From assembly GCF_027594425.1 (NCBI RefSeq), contig NZ_CP115159.1:1-64000 (forward strand): DNA of 64,000 nt, in the 5' to 3' direction. Numbering within the stretch: position 1 is the stretch's first letter; every line of letters begins with the position of its first letter. The position numbers and the translations under genes are program-made. Source of the stretch: Zunongwangia sp. HGR-M22. Lineage in GTDB: Bacteria; Bacteroidota; Bacteroidia; Flavobacteriales; Flavobacteriaceae. Below the pieces are notes generated by a model, which was given only the letters and a program-made list of their open reading frames with translations, was not told the origin of the DNA and did no database searches. Below are positions 47,463 to 55,168 of the stretch, piece by piece.

Positions 47463-49100
47463 ATGATTTATCCAGAATTTTTTCCGGAAGAAAGAAATAA
47501 TGAATTTTCTGAAAAGAAAGTTTTTGAGAGATTAAAAAGTATTTCTGAAAAATACGATGTCTTTTACTCTAAGCGATTTGTAACCGATGGAGTTGGTAAA
47601 AAATCTGAATTCGAAATCGATTTTATAATAGCAGATCCTTGTAAGTCAATTGTTTGTTTAGAGGTAAAAGGAGGAATGATCAATTATGACGGGGTTTCGG
47701 ATAAATGGTATCAAAATAGTCAACGAATGAATAAAAGACCAGACTCTCAAGCAAGTTCAGCTGCGCATTCTCTTGCCAATAATTATAAAAGTTTAATTAC
47801 TGATATGCCCGTTGGTTGGGGTTTATGCTTTCCTGATTGTTCAATTGCCAATAAAAATTCTTTACCCAGTGCCATTCATAAAGATCAATTAATTGATCAA
47901 GACCAGCTACACTATATAGCAGATTCTTTACCGTACCTTTTTGATTTTATTAAGCAGCAGAATCCGTCAAGAAATGGGGTAAGGAAATGGCAATATGAAA
48001 AATTTAAAAGCTTGTTGCTACGAGGAATCGGTTTTGTTCAAATCTTAAGTACCAGGATAAAATACGATGAACAAAGATTTGTTGAGCTTACGGATTATCA
48101 ATTAGGTTTATTCCAACGAGCCACATCCAATAAAAATATTGTGACAAAAGGGCCAGCTGGATCTGGTAAAACTATAGTTGCAAAGACCTTAGCAAAGGAT
48201 TTTCTAGCGGATGGTAAAACTGTACTTTTTTTATGTTTTAATCGAACACTTGCGAATAAAATTAGATATGAGTTTGATAGGAATCAAGAGGGTTTAGAGG
48301 TGAAAACTTTCCATTCGTTCGCAAGAAACATTATTGAGAAATTTGATCCTGATTGGTGGAGTGAAAATTCAAGTAAGGAAGAAGAGTTCTGGAATCTTGA
48401 GGTTCCGATGAAATTAGAGGAGTATATAAATCTTGGAGAGCAAAAGTTTGATGTTCTAATCATAGATGAAGGTCAAGATTTTAAAGAATTTTGGTACGAG
48501 ATATTATTCAATCAGATTAAAGATGAGGGAAAAAAATTTATCTTTTTAGATGCAATGCAAAATATATTTAAGCACTATTCTACTATACCTAATTCTATTA
48601 ATTTCTTTCATTATGAATTACCTGAAAATTGTCGAAATACGCAGAATATTATTAAATATCTTTCTAAGCATTCAGGGTCTGAAATAGAATATTTTGAGAA
48701 AACCCCAATTGGTTCGAAAGTAGAAATAAGATCATTTAATGATAAAGATGAAAATTTGAGGTTTTTGCGGGATGAAATTTCATCTCTATTAAAACAAGAG
48801 AATATTGATCCTGCACAAATTCTTATTCTTTTGAATTCTAAGAAGGCAGATAGCTCTATTTCAGAATTGGATACTATAGATGAACTACCATTGAGGTCTT
48901 TGGATAACAAAGCTAGGTTTCAAAAAAACACTATAAACTATACAACAATAAATACTTTCAAAGGATTGGAGGCAGATATAGTATTTATTTTGGATTCGCA
49001 TCTAATCGATGAAAAAAATAAACCCGAGAAGCTTTATACTGAAGCTTCTCGGGCTAGGCATAAATTATATAATTATTCTATAAATAAATCTTCAATGTAA
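47463..49100 (+). CDS. NERD nuclease-domain protein fused to UvrD-like helicase
   Basis: A 545-residue protein. The N-terminal NERD domain (about 10-130) has the PD-(D/E)xK pattern D53 in EIDFII and E67-x-K69 in CLEVKGG. A superfamily 1 helicase follows, with Walker A GPAGSGKT (230-237), DEGQDFKEFW as Walker B region, and a C-terminal INTFKGLEADIVF. NERD-helicases occur in defence islands and mobile elements and could process broken phage DNA. Its 3' end overlaps the opposing GHKL gene by 28 bases, an unusually tight convergent arrangement. Confidence 0.85.
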   Translation: MIYPEFFPEERNNEFSEKKVFERLKSISEKYDVFYSKRFVTDGVGKKSEFEIDFIIADPCKSIVCLEVKGGMINYDGVSDKWYQNSQRMNKRPDSQASSAAHSLANNYKSLITDMPVGWGLCFPDCSIANKNSLPSAIHKDQLIDQDQLHYIADSLPYLFDFIKQQNPSRNGVRKWQYEKFKSLLLRGIGFVQILSTRIKYDEQRFVELTDYQLGLFQRATSNKNIVTKGPAGSGKTIVAKTLAKDFLADGKTVLFLCFNRTLANKIRYEFDRNQEGLEVKTFHSFARNIIEKFDPDWWSENSSKEEEFWNLEVPMKLEEYINLGEQKFDVLIIDEGQDFKEFWYEILFNQIKDEGKKFIFLDAMQNIFKHYSTIPNSINFFHYELPENCRNTQNIIKYLSKHSGSEIEYFEKTPIGSKVEIRSFNDKDENLRFLRDEISSLLKQENIDPAQILILLNSKKADSSISELDTIDELPLRSLDNKARFQKNTINYTTINTFKGLEADIVFILDSHLIDEKNKPEKLYTEASRARHKLYNYSINKSSM

Positions 49101-50899
49101 TCATCTAAAGATATTGATAATGTATTTTTAAATTTTTTGAGATATTTGGTAATATTTCGGTCATCTGATTTGTTTGATATCTCTGCTTTAACCAAAGAAC
49201 AAATCAATAGCCGTATTGACCTAAGTTTCTTTAAATTTTCAGGTTTACTAGTGTCATCTTCTAATTTAGATATAAAGTAAATGTAAAAAGGATGATTATA
49301 ATTAATTTCAATCAAAGTCGCTATACCCGGAATATTTGTAAATGAATATAGGTCTGTTTCACCTAAATCGGAATAAACAAATATATATTTGTCACTGATA
49401 CTTAAGGCCCAATTTACTCGTGATTCGATTTCTTTACTAGTAAGGCTTTCATATCTTTCTTTAATCCAATCATATAGAAATTGTTTATTCTTATCTGTAG
49501 GTTTCTCTTCAGGTTTTTCGTCATGACCAGGTTCTGTAGGACCTATAGGGGTCTTATCAATGTCACCTTTTTTTCCTCCCTTTTCTTTATTATTTATTTG
49601 ATGGTATTGTGAATTTATCTCCTTTTTTAATGTAGATATATTGTTAGAGATAGTTTCTGAAATCCAGGTAAGTATTTCATGACTATCATTCTCTTCATCT
49701 GCATCAAGAAATTTAATATTAGAAGCTTGCTGCTTTTTATTGTCTATACCAATTATGGTGTCTAAAACTGGTTCTGTTTTGATCTCGACTGACCACCATC
49801 TTAAAGTCTGGTCAGAGACATCTCCAATAAATCCATAATCCCCATTATCAATCTCTCTGTTAGCCCTAACTATAGAAATGTTGTTATATCCTCTTGTGAA
49901 TGGAATATTACGCTTTTTGTAAGTTTTTCCAAAGCTAGTGTCTCCTGGATTATGAATAGTTTCTCTATATCTTTCCTCTAGCTTGACGTGTGAAAAGGCG
50001 ATCTCAACCTTTGTTTTGACTTTCTCTAATTGATTATGAGAATTTGGAATTTCAATTTCAAATTCTTTTTCCTCAATTCTTCCTAAAAGTTTATTCGTTG
50101 GATGATTGAAATTTTTAAATTCATCCTCCATTTGCGTATTTGGCATCAAGAACATTGGATCAAAAGGTTTTACCTCTCGAATGGATTGAGCCAAGTTTAA
50201 ATCATAATTTTTTCCATTAAAATCATAAACTAAAACATTCAATTTAGTTTTTGTTAATTGCTCATTATTACTTTGAAAACCAGATAAATAATATCTGAAA
50301 ATTCTTCCCGCTAGACGATTAATGTTTTCAACTAATAATCGAATAGTTTTAGGTCTTATGTTGTTAGGATCCACCCACCTAACAATTGTACCCGTGTTTG
50401 AAAGCTTATAGTCTGTTTTATGGAACAATTCAATATCAATCGAATTAGATTCTTCTACTTCGGGTAGATATGGTTCTTGAGTTAAGTGAATTTCATTTAG
50501 GTCTATATAGTTATATAATAACTTTGAATCTTTTTTGGTGTAAACCTCTACTCTTTGTGTTTGGGATATTGATGCATTGGGTAGACCTTGACCGTATTTC
50601 CCCAATCCCTTTTTTGCACCTCCTCTTGTTCCACTATTCATCATTAAGGCTTTGTCAAAGGTATTTCTATCCATACCTTCTCCGTTATCTACAATTAACA
50701 ACTCAGAAATTGTGGATGAGCTTTTATTTGTGTTATTAACTATTATAACATCAATATTGTCCGCACCTGCCTGGATGCTATTATCTATTATCTCAGCGAT
50801 AGCATATACTGAGTTTTTATATCCGTTATTTTGTAGGTCTAAAATATTTGCCGTACCCATTAGCGGACGGCGTACTTTTGTTTCAATCATTATCTCCAA
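49073..50899 (-). CDS. GHKL (HSP90/MORC-like) ATPase
   Basis: A 608-residue protein with the Bergerat ATP-binding fold: N-box E36, D39, N40 in EIIDNSIQAGA; G1 DNGEGMD at 71-77; G2 GLGKYGQGLPNAS near 98-110. A charged linker (about 440-485, KEKGGKKGDIDKTPIGPTEP) separates this from a C-terminal domain of unknown type. MORC/MutL-type ATPases in prokaryotic restriction systems are thought to act as DNA clamps with helicases and nucleases. Its start overlaps the upstream SF2 helicase by 10 bases and its end overlaps the convergent NERD helicase by 28 bases. Confidence 0.85.
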   Translation of the reverse strand: MEIMIETKVRRPLMGTANILDLQNNGYKNSVYAIAEIIDNSIQAGADNIDVIIVNNTNKSSSTISELLIVDNGEGMDRNTFDKALMMNSGTRGGAKKGLGKYGQGLPNASISQTQRVEVYTKKDSKLLYNYIDLNEIHLTQEPYLPEVEESNSIDIELFHKTDYKLSNTGTIVRWVDPNNIRPKTIRLLVENINRLAGRIFRYYLSGFQSNNEQLTKTKLNVLVYDFNGKNYDLNLAQSIREVKPFDPMFLMPNTQMEDEFKNFNHPTNKLLGRIEEKEFEIEIPNSHNQLEKVKTKVEIAFSHVKLEERYRETIHNPGDTSFGKTYKKRNIPFTRGYNNISIVRANREIDNGDYGFIGDVSDQTLRWWSVEIKTEPVLDTIIGIDNKKQQASNIKFLDADEENDSHEILTWISETISNNISTLKKEINSQYHQINNKEKGGKKGDIDKTPIGPTEPGHDEKPEEKPTDKNKQFLYDWIKERYESLTSKEIESRVNWALSISDKYIFVYSDLGETDLYSFTNIPGIATLIEINYNHPFYIYFISKLEDDTSKPENLKKLRSIRLLICSLVKAEISNKSDDRNITKYLKKFKNTLSISLDDYIEDLFIE

Positions 50900-52509
50900 A
50901 AATTATTAAATGAGTTAAATAAATCGTCATAATCACCATGATTTAAGTTATCCTTAATCGTATATAATGTGTTTTGACTATTACCTTTTCCGTTGTAGGG
51001 TCCCCTCAAAATTCTACCTACCATTTGAGAATACATTACAATTGAGTCTATTGGGCGAGCAATAATGCAAACATTAGTCTTGGGTGCATCAAATCCAGTC
51101 GTTAAAACACCATAATTTAATAGTACATTCAAGTTTCCATCTCGAAAATCAGAAATGATAGCCTCCCTGTTTTTGGTGCCTTGGTCAATGATTTCTGAAA
51201 CTATGTCGTTATACTTTAGTATAGTTTTCAAAATTTTATTATGGTCTAGGCCACATGTAAAAACTAAAATTTTTTCATTTTTTTCTACATGTTCCTTGAT
51301 TATGTTTATGATACTAGCATTTCTTTTTGGATCTTTAGTTAATGTTTTAAGGGTGGATTTTTTAAATTTAAATCTTCCTCCTTGAAAATCAGAAATACCA
51401 TTACTGATCGAAGTTTGAGACACAATATCGTTTCTCTCTATTTTTGCTAAAAATTTGCGTTTAACCAAATAATCTATAGGCTTATCAATGGTTGAATAGT
51501 ATTCATCCATTAAAGTAATTTTATTGTTATCGTAATACTTAGACAATCCATAATTTTTTACCGATTCATCTTTTGAGCCTGATCCTGGCGTAGCTGTAAG
51601 GCCAATTAGATTTACGGCATTATTTTGGACGAAATAATCTAGGGCCTTGATCCACTGAGATGCAATAGATCTATGGGCTTCATCTACAACTACCAAGTAA
51701 TTATCATTTCTAATTTTTTCCCATATCGGAGTTTTGTAATTAATAAGTAATTTTTGAATAGATGTGAAAATTATTGCCGAATCGTCTAAAATACTTGGGT
51801 TGATATTATGATGACCGTAAAAATGACCAAAGGAAATATTATTAGTGCCTTTTTTATTATATATAGATTTTAAGGTTTCATATGCTTGTATACATAGTTC
51901 TTCTGACTGGGCTACCCACAAGATTTTAAGCTTTTCATTTAATAGTGTGAAACTGGAATGCAATCGTATAAAATCAATAATTATTTCTGCTGCAGTCCTA
52001 GTTTTACCTGCACCTGTCGGCATATGAATAAGAAATTTCTTCTTATTTCTATATATTAAGTTTATAACTTTACGTCGAATTCTTTCTTGGTAATCATGTA
52101 AAGTTGTGTCGCATTCAGAATTTAATTGAAGCTTGTATTCTATAGTTGGTGTCTCAGGTAATTTTAAATCATAATAATCTATTAGACAATCTCTCAACTT
52201 ATTATCGGATAATTGTTCTGAATGGATTTGAATAACGTCCTGAGTTATTTGATCAATAAGATTTTTATTGAATAACTTTAAATCATTTATAAGTTTTTTA
52301 TTATATATAATATTAGGGAATTCCGATATTAATATTTCATTTAAATCAATATCATCGGTAGAAAATATTTCATGATATTTTGATATACCCTCTATGAAAT
52401 CTTTACCGAGGTAAGTTAATTTTCTACCCTGTGGGATATGATTTAAAAGATCATTAATTTTTATCTTCTGACTATTATTAGAAACTGATCCTAAGTACTT
52501 TTTCTGCAT
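50890..52509 (-). CDS. Superfamily 2 DEAD/DEAH-box helicase
   Basis: A 539-residue protein with an unrecognised N-terminal 130 residues, then helicase motifs: Q/Ia-like DYQERIRRKV, Walker A MPTGAGKT (163-170), DEAH at 276-279, LTATPG, and motif VI-like QMVGRILRGPYNGKG. This pattern is of the type III restriction-subunit/DEAD-type helicases that translocate on double-stranded DNA. It overlaps the cysteine desulfurase gene by 32 bases and the GHKL gene by 10, so the three are one translationally coupled unit. Confidence 0.88.
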   Translation of the reverse strand: MQKKYLGSVSNNSQKIKINDLLNHIPQGRKLTYLGKDFIEGISKYHEIFSTDDIDLNEILISEFPNIIYNKKLINDLKLFNKNLIDQITQDVIQIHSEQLSDNKLRDCLIDYYDLKLPETPTIEYKLQLNSECDTTLHDYQERIRRKVINLIYRNKKKFLIHMPTGAGKTRTAAEIIIDFIRLHSSFTLLNEKLKILWVAQSEELCIQAYETLKSIYNKKGTNNISFGHFYGHHNINPSILDDSAIIFTSIQKLLINYKTPIWEKIRNDNYLVVVDEAHRSIASQWIKALDYFVQNNAVNLIGLTATPGSGSKDESVKNYGLSKYYDNNKITLMDEYYSTIDKPIDYLVKRKFLAKIERNDIVSQTSISNGISDFQGGRFKFKKSTLKTLTKDPKRNASIINIIKEHVEKNEKILVFTCGLDHNKILKTILKYNDIVSEIIDQGTKNREAIISDFRDGNLNVLLNYGVLTTGFDAPKTNVCIIARPIDSIVMYSQMVGRILRGPYNGKGNSQNTLYTIKDNLNHGDYDDLFNSFNNFWR

Positions 52510-53533
52510 TTTTTATTTTTAATGCGTTTAAAACGTGAGATTGTTGGATAATTTCAGAATTACAAGCACTACCGGTAGATGCTAAAAATTCTTTGGATTT
52601 CATCATTAAAAATTCATCGGCTTCAAAATTATTTAAAGTAATACTAAGAATGTGAGGAGCTGTTTCAATATCCTTAAAATTCACTATGCCGATTGCATTT
52701 GCCGTAAAATGTTTTTCCAGTTCTTCCTTTTTAGTTTTTAAGGAGAGAAAATTTTCTTTAAATTCAGACTTCGCTATTTCACAAGCTTTACCAAGTCCAA
52801 TAATTAATGGGCTATTGTAAGTGCCTCCTCTTAGACCTTTTTCTTGTCCTCCTCCATGAATAAGTGGAGTAATCTCAATTTCAGGTTTCTTATATAGAAC
52901 TCCTATTCCTTTAGGACCATATAATTTGTGTCCACTAAAGCAAAGCATGTCAACATAAATTTCTTGAAGATCCACAGGAATTTTTCCTATAGCTTGAGTC
53001 GCATCTGAAAAGAAGGTGATATTGGTTGATTGGGCGATTTTGCCAATTTCCTTGATTGGCTGAATTATACCAGTCTCATTATTCACCCACATTATGCAAA
53101 TAAGGAAAGTGTTTTCTTGAATACTGGTTTTTAAATCTTCTAAATCAATTAAGCCATTTTTATCTACATCAAGATATGTTACTTCTATGCCTTTTGTTTC
53201 TAAATACTCGCAAGTATTTAAAACAGCCTTATGTTCAGTTTTAACGGTAATTATATGATTCCCCTTACAAGAATTGGCTTCGACAAATCCTTTCAATGCG
53301 AGGTTGATGGATTCAGTTGCACCTGATGTGAAAATGATTTCGTCCTCGAAACAATTCAGAAGACTAGACACTTGACGTCGAGATTTTTCAATAGCTTTTT
53401 TTGCAATTTTCCCAAATTCGTGTTGGCTCGAAGCATTACCATATAATTCCGAAAAATAAGGAAGCATTTCTTTTATAACACGATGATCAACTTTTGTAGT
53501 TGAAGCATTATCGTAATAAATTGGATCAATCAC
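52478..53533 (-). CDS. sspA: Cysteine desulfurase (SspA/DndA/IscS-type)
   Basis: A 351-residue PLP enzyme opening MIDPIYYDNASTTKVD. The PLP lysine is K203 in SGHKLYGPKG and the catalytic cysteine is C324 in STGSACNSE. It removes sulfur from L-cysteine as a persulfide; here it would feed the PP-loop protein for DNA phosphorothioation. The C-terminus stops at VLRISF, roughly 25-30 residues earlier than typical IscS proteins, and the helicase gene starts inside its last codons (32-base overlap). It is on the opposite strand to the sspBCD-like genes. Confidence 0.88.
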   Translation of the reverse strand: MIDPIYYDNASTTKVDHRVIKEMLPYFSELYGNASSQHEFGKIAKKAIEKSRRQVSSLLNCFEDEIIFTSGATESINLALKGFVEANSCKGNHIITVKTEHKAVLNTCEYLETKGIEVTYLDVDKNGLIDLEDLKTSIQENTFLICIMWVNNETGIIQPIKEIGKIAQSTNITFFSDATQAIGKIPVDLQEIYVDMLCFSGHKLYGPKGIGVLYKKPEIEITPLIHGGGQEKGLRGGTYNSPLIIGLGKACEIAKSEFKENFLSLKTKKEELEKHFTANAIGIVNFKDIETAPHILSITLNNFEADEFLMMKSKEFLASTGSACNSEIIQQSHVLNALKIKNAEKVLRISF

Positions 53534-53686
53534 CTTCAGTTTATTGAATAAAGTATTAGAAAATTAATGAGTAGGGTAGAAAAATTACACAAGTTTAATA
53601 TTTCTTTAATAGAACTCCAATATTTTGAGATCTTATCTTATTAAGATACTATCAGTTTAAAGTAATAATTACTTTAAGCCTTAATT
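53534..53686. promoter_or_regulatory. Intergenic region between the XRE gene and sspA-like gene with two palindromes
   Basis: Two near-perfect inverted repeats lie here: 53634-53648 (arms TATCTTA/TAAGATA, 1-base centre) and 53657-53677 (arms TTAAAGTAAT/ATTACTTTAA, 1-base centre). They could be operators or a weak terminator of the XRE gene and leader of the sspA-like operon. Very AT-rich, so chance symmetry is possible. Confidence 0.4.
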
Positions 53687-53935
53687 TTATTCGTTATTAA
53701 ATAACTGGAATACTTCTACTTTTAGTTCCTTAGCTATCTTAAATAATGTTTCAAAAGTAGGATTTGTATTTCCTCGTTCAATTTCTCCAATTGTTTTTTT
53801 TGCATTTCCTGTTCTTAATCCTAATTCTTCTTGCGAAATAGGCTTATTTGTTTCTGGATTGATGACTTTTTTTCTGAGTTCAGAAATTCTTAATCCTAGT
53901 GCTTTCTTCTCTTGTATGAGCTTTTTATCTGACAT
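53687..53935 (-). CDS. XRE-family transcriptional regulator
   Basis: An 82-residue Cro/C1-type helix-turn-helix protein. I chose the inner ATG (complement at 53933-53935, MSDKKLIQEKK) rather than one at 53977, because the longer start would lie inside a long palindrome that looks like an operator. The HTH is visible as ISQEELGLRTGNAKKTIGEIERGNTNPTFETLFKIAKEL. It heads the minus-strand unit with the sspA-like, helicase and GHKL genes and probably controls the defence cassette. Confidence 0.88.
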   Translation of the reverse strand: MSDKKLIQEKKALGLRISELRKKVINPETNKPISQEELGLRTGNAKKTIGEIERGNTNPTFETLFKIAKELKVEVFQLFNNE

Positions 53936-53964
53936 CGGATTAAAAGTCCCATTTTCTAATATAA

Positions 53965-53992
53965 AAAAAGGATACATATATGTATCCTTTTT
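53965..53992. promoter_or_regulatory. 28-base perfect palindrome upstream of the XRE gene, candidate autoregulatory operator
   Basis: A perfect palindrome centred between 53978 and 53979, with core GGATACATATATGTATCC and flanking A5/T5. It sits 30 bases before the chosen XRE start. The half-site GGAnACA also occurs in the palindrome at 39621-39644. A hairpin terminator is an alternative reading, but no gene would use it. Confidence 0.6.
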
Positions 53993-54386
53993 AATTTTTT
54001 TACTATATTCGAATTATATAAGCTTACATGTAAGGAATTTTCATATCCTATTTGCTAATTATTATTTTAACCAATTAGAAGGAAAAATCATATTAAGAAG
54101 AAAAATTAGAATAACCTGGTATAACCAAACCTATAAGAAGAAACAAACCACCGTTTAATGAATTAGCCATTTAGTCTAGGCTAGAAGCCAGAAAGCCTTC
54201 CCTTAAGCTCATAGCCTTTCCCACTTGTTTATCGGCAATTTGGGAAGGCCTATGGTTTCGAACTAGATAAAAACAAACAAAAACCACAGCATACCATGAA
54301 AATTATAGACCATACCGAAAGACTCGTATTAGTTATTAATACAGTATCCATTCGAAGATCCGATCCAACATTTAAACCTATTGGCT
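53993..54386. other. Intergenic region between the defence cassette and the sigma factor gene
   Basis: About 390 bases without a gene. It contains TCTAGGCTAGA (perfect 11-base palindrome near 54176) and an 8-base inverted repeat GCCTTCCC (54195-54202)/GGGAAGGC (54242-54249) with a 39-base spacer. The first arm matches the end of the guide RNA scaffold further downstream. It presumably holds the promoter of the sigma/dCas12f operon, which I could not place. Confidence 0.45.
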
Positions 54387-55166
54387 ATGGAACGTGAGTT
54401 TAAACTTTTAAAAGAAGGGCATCCCGATGCTATGGAGTTTATTTATGCCAGATATCGCCAAAAACTCTTTTGGATGGGGAAGAATTTAATTAAAGATGAA
54501 TTTGTTATTGAGAACATTCTTCAGGATACGTTCCTTAAATTATGGGAAAAAAGAGATCATATAGAAGATCCTAAACATATTCTCTTCTTCCTTCTGTATG
54601 TCATGAAACGGCAGTGTATCTATTACTATTGCCGCCCAAGGAATAGGTTTCACCGGAATATGAACAGACTGGAGTTTTTTCCAGGCTATCAGGAATATAT
54701 GCATGGATTTGACCCGGAGTCAGAAGATATGCATTTTCAGGATCAGGAGGCCGACCAGAAAGCCTTTGATCGGATAAGCCGTGTCTTTCCGTTGTTAAGT
54801 GCTGAAAGACGTCGTCTCATTGAACTCTGCATAAAATACGGTTTTCAATATAAAAACATTGCCCAGGTTATGGGAACCAGTATTACCTACACCAGTAACG
54901 AGGTGAAAAGAGCGATCGAGGATATTAAAAAAATTATCCATCAAGGGAACGATTTGGAAACCAAACCCAAACAGGTGGTTACGGTAAAACTACAGGGCAA
55001 GATGACAGAGGAGCAGGAAAAGGTATTACAACTGCGTAATGAAAAGCAGTATTCCTTTACGGCAATTGCTGAAGAACTGCAACTATCTCAAAAAGAAGTC
55101 CATAAAGAATTTATGGCCGCCTATAGGTTGCTACAGGAAAAACACCAACAACAACAATCGGCTTAA
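54387..55166 (+). CDS. Extended ECF-type sigma factor, partner of the nuclease-dead Cas12f
   Basis: A 259-residue protein; the ATG at 54387 is preferred to a TTG six bases upstream. Sigma region 2 spans about 5-82 (FIYARYRQKLFWM...VIENILQDTFLKLWEKRD), and region 4 about 132-183 (LLSAERRRLIELCIKYGFQYKNIAQ...NEVKRAI, shortened to its landmarks). Unlike ordinary ECF sigmas of about 180 residues, it has a further C-terminal HTH (about 203-252, MTEEQEKVLQLRNEKQYSFT...IAEELQLSQKEVHKEF). It directs RNA polymerase to promoters. It ends 2 bases before the TnpB/Cas12f-like gene, so the two are co-expressed; I infer that the latter's guide RNA recruits it. Confidence 0.88.
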   Translation: MEREFKLLKEGHPDAMEFIYARYRQKLFWMGKNLIKDEFVIENILQDTFLKLWEKRDHIEDPKHILFFLLYVMKRQCIYYYCRPRNRFHRNMNRLEFFPGYQEYMHGFDPESEDMHFQDQEADQKAFDRISRVFPLLSAERRRLIELCIKYGFQYKNIAQVMGTSITYTSNEVKRAIEDIKKIIHQGNDLETKPKQVVTVKLQGKMTEEQEKVLQLRNEKQYSFTAIAEELQLSQKEVHKEFMAAYRLLQEKHQQQQSA

Positions 55167-55168
55167 TC

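Noticed and set aside
53936-53977. Longer start for the XRE regulator
   Set aside because: It would place the start codon inside the perfect palindrome that looks like the operator, and the added residues are not HTH-like.
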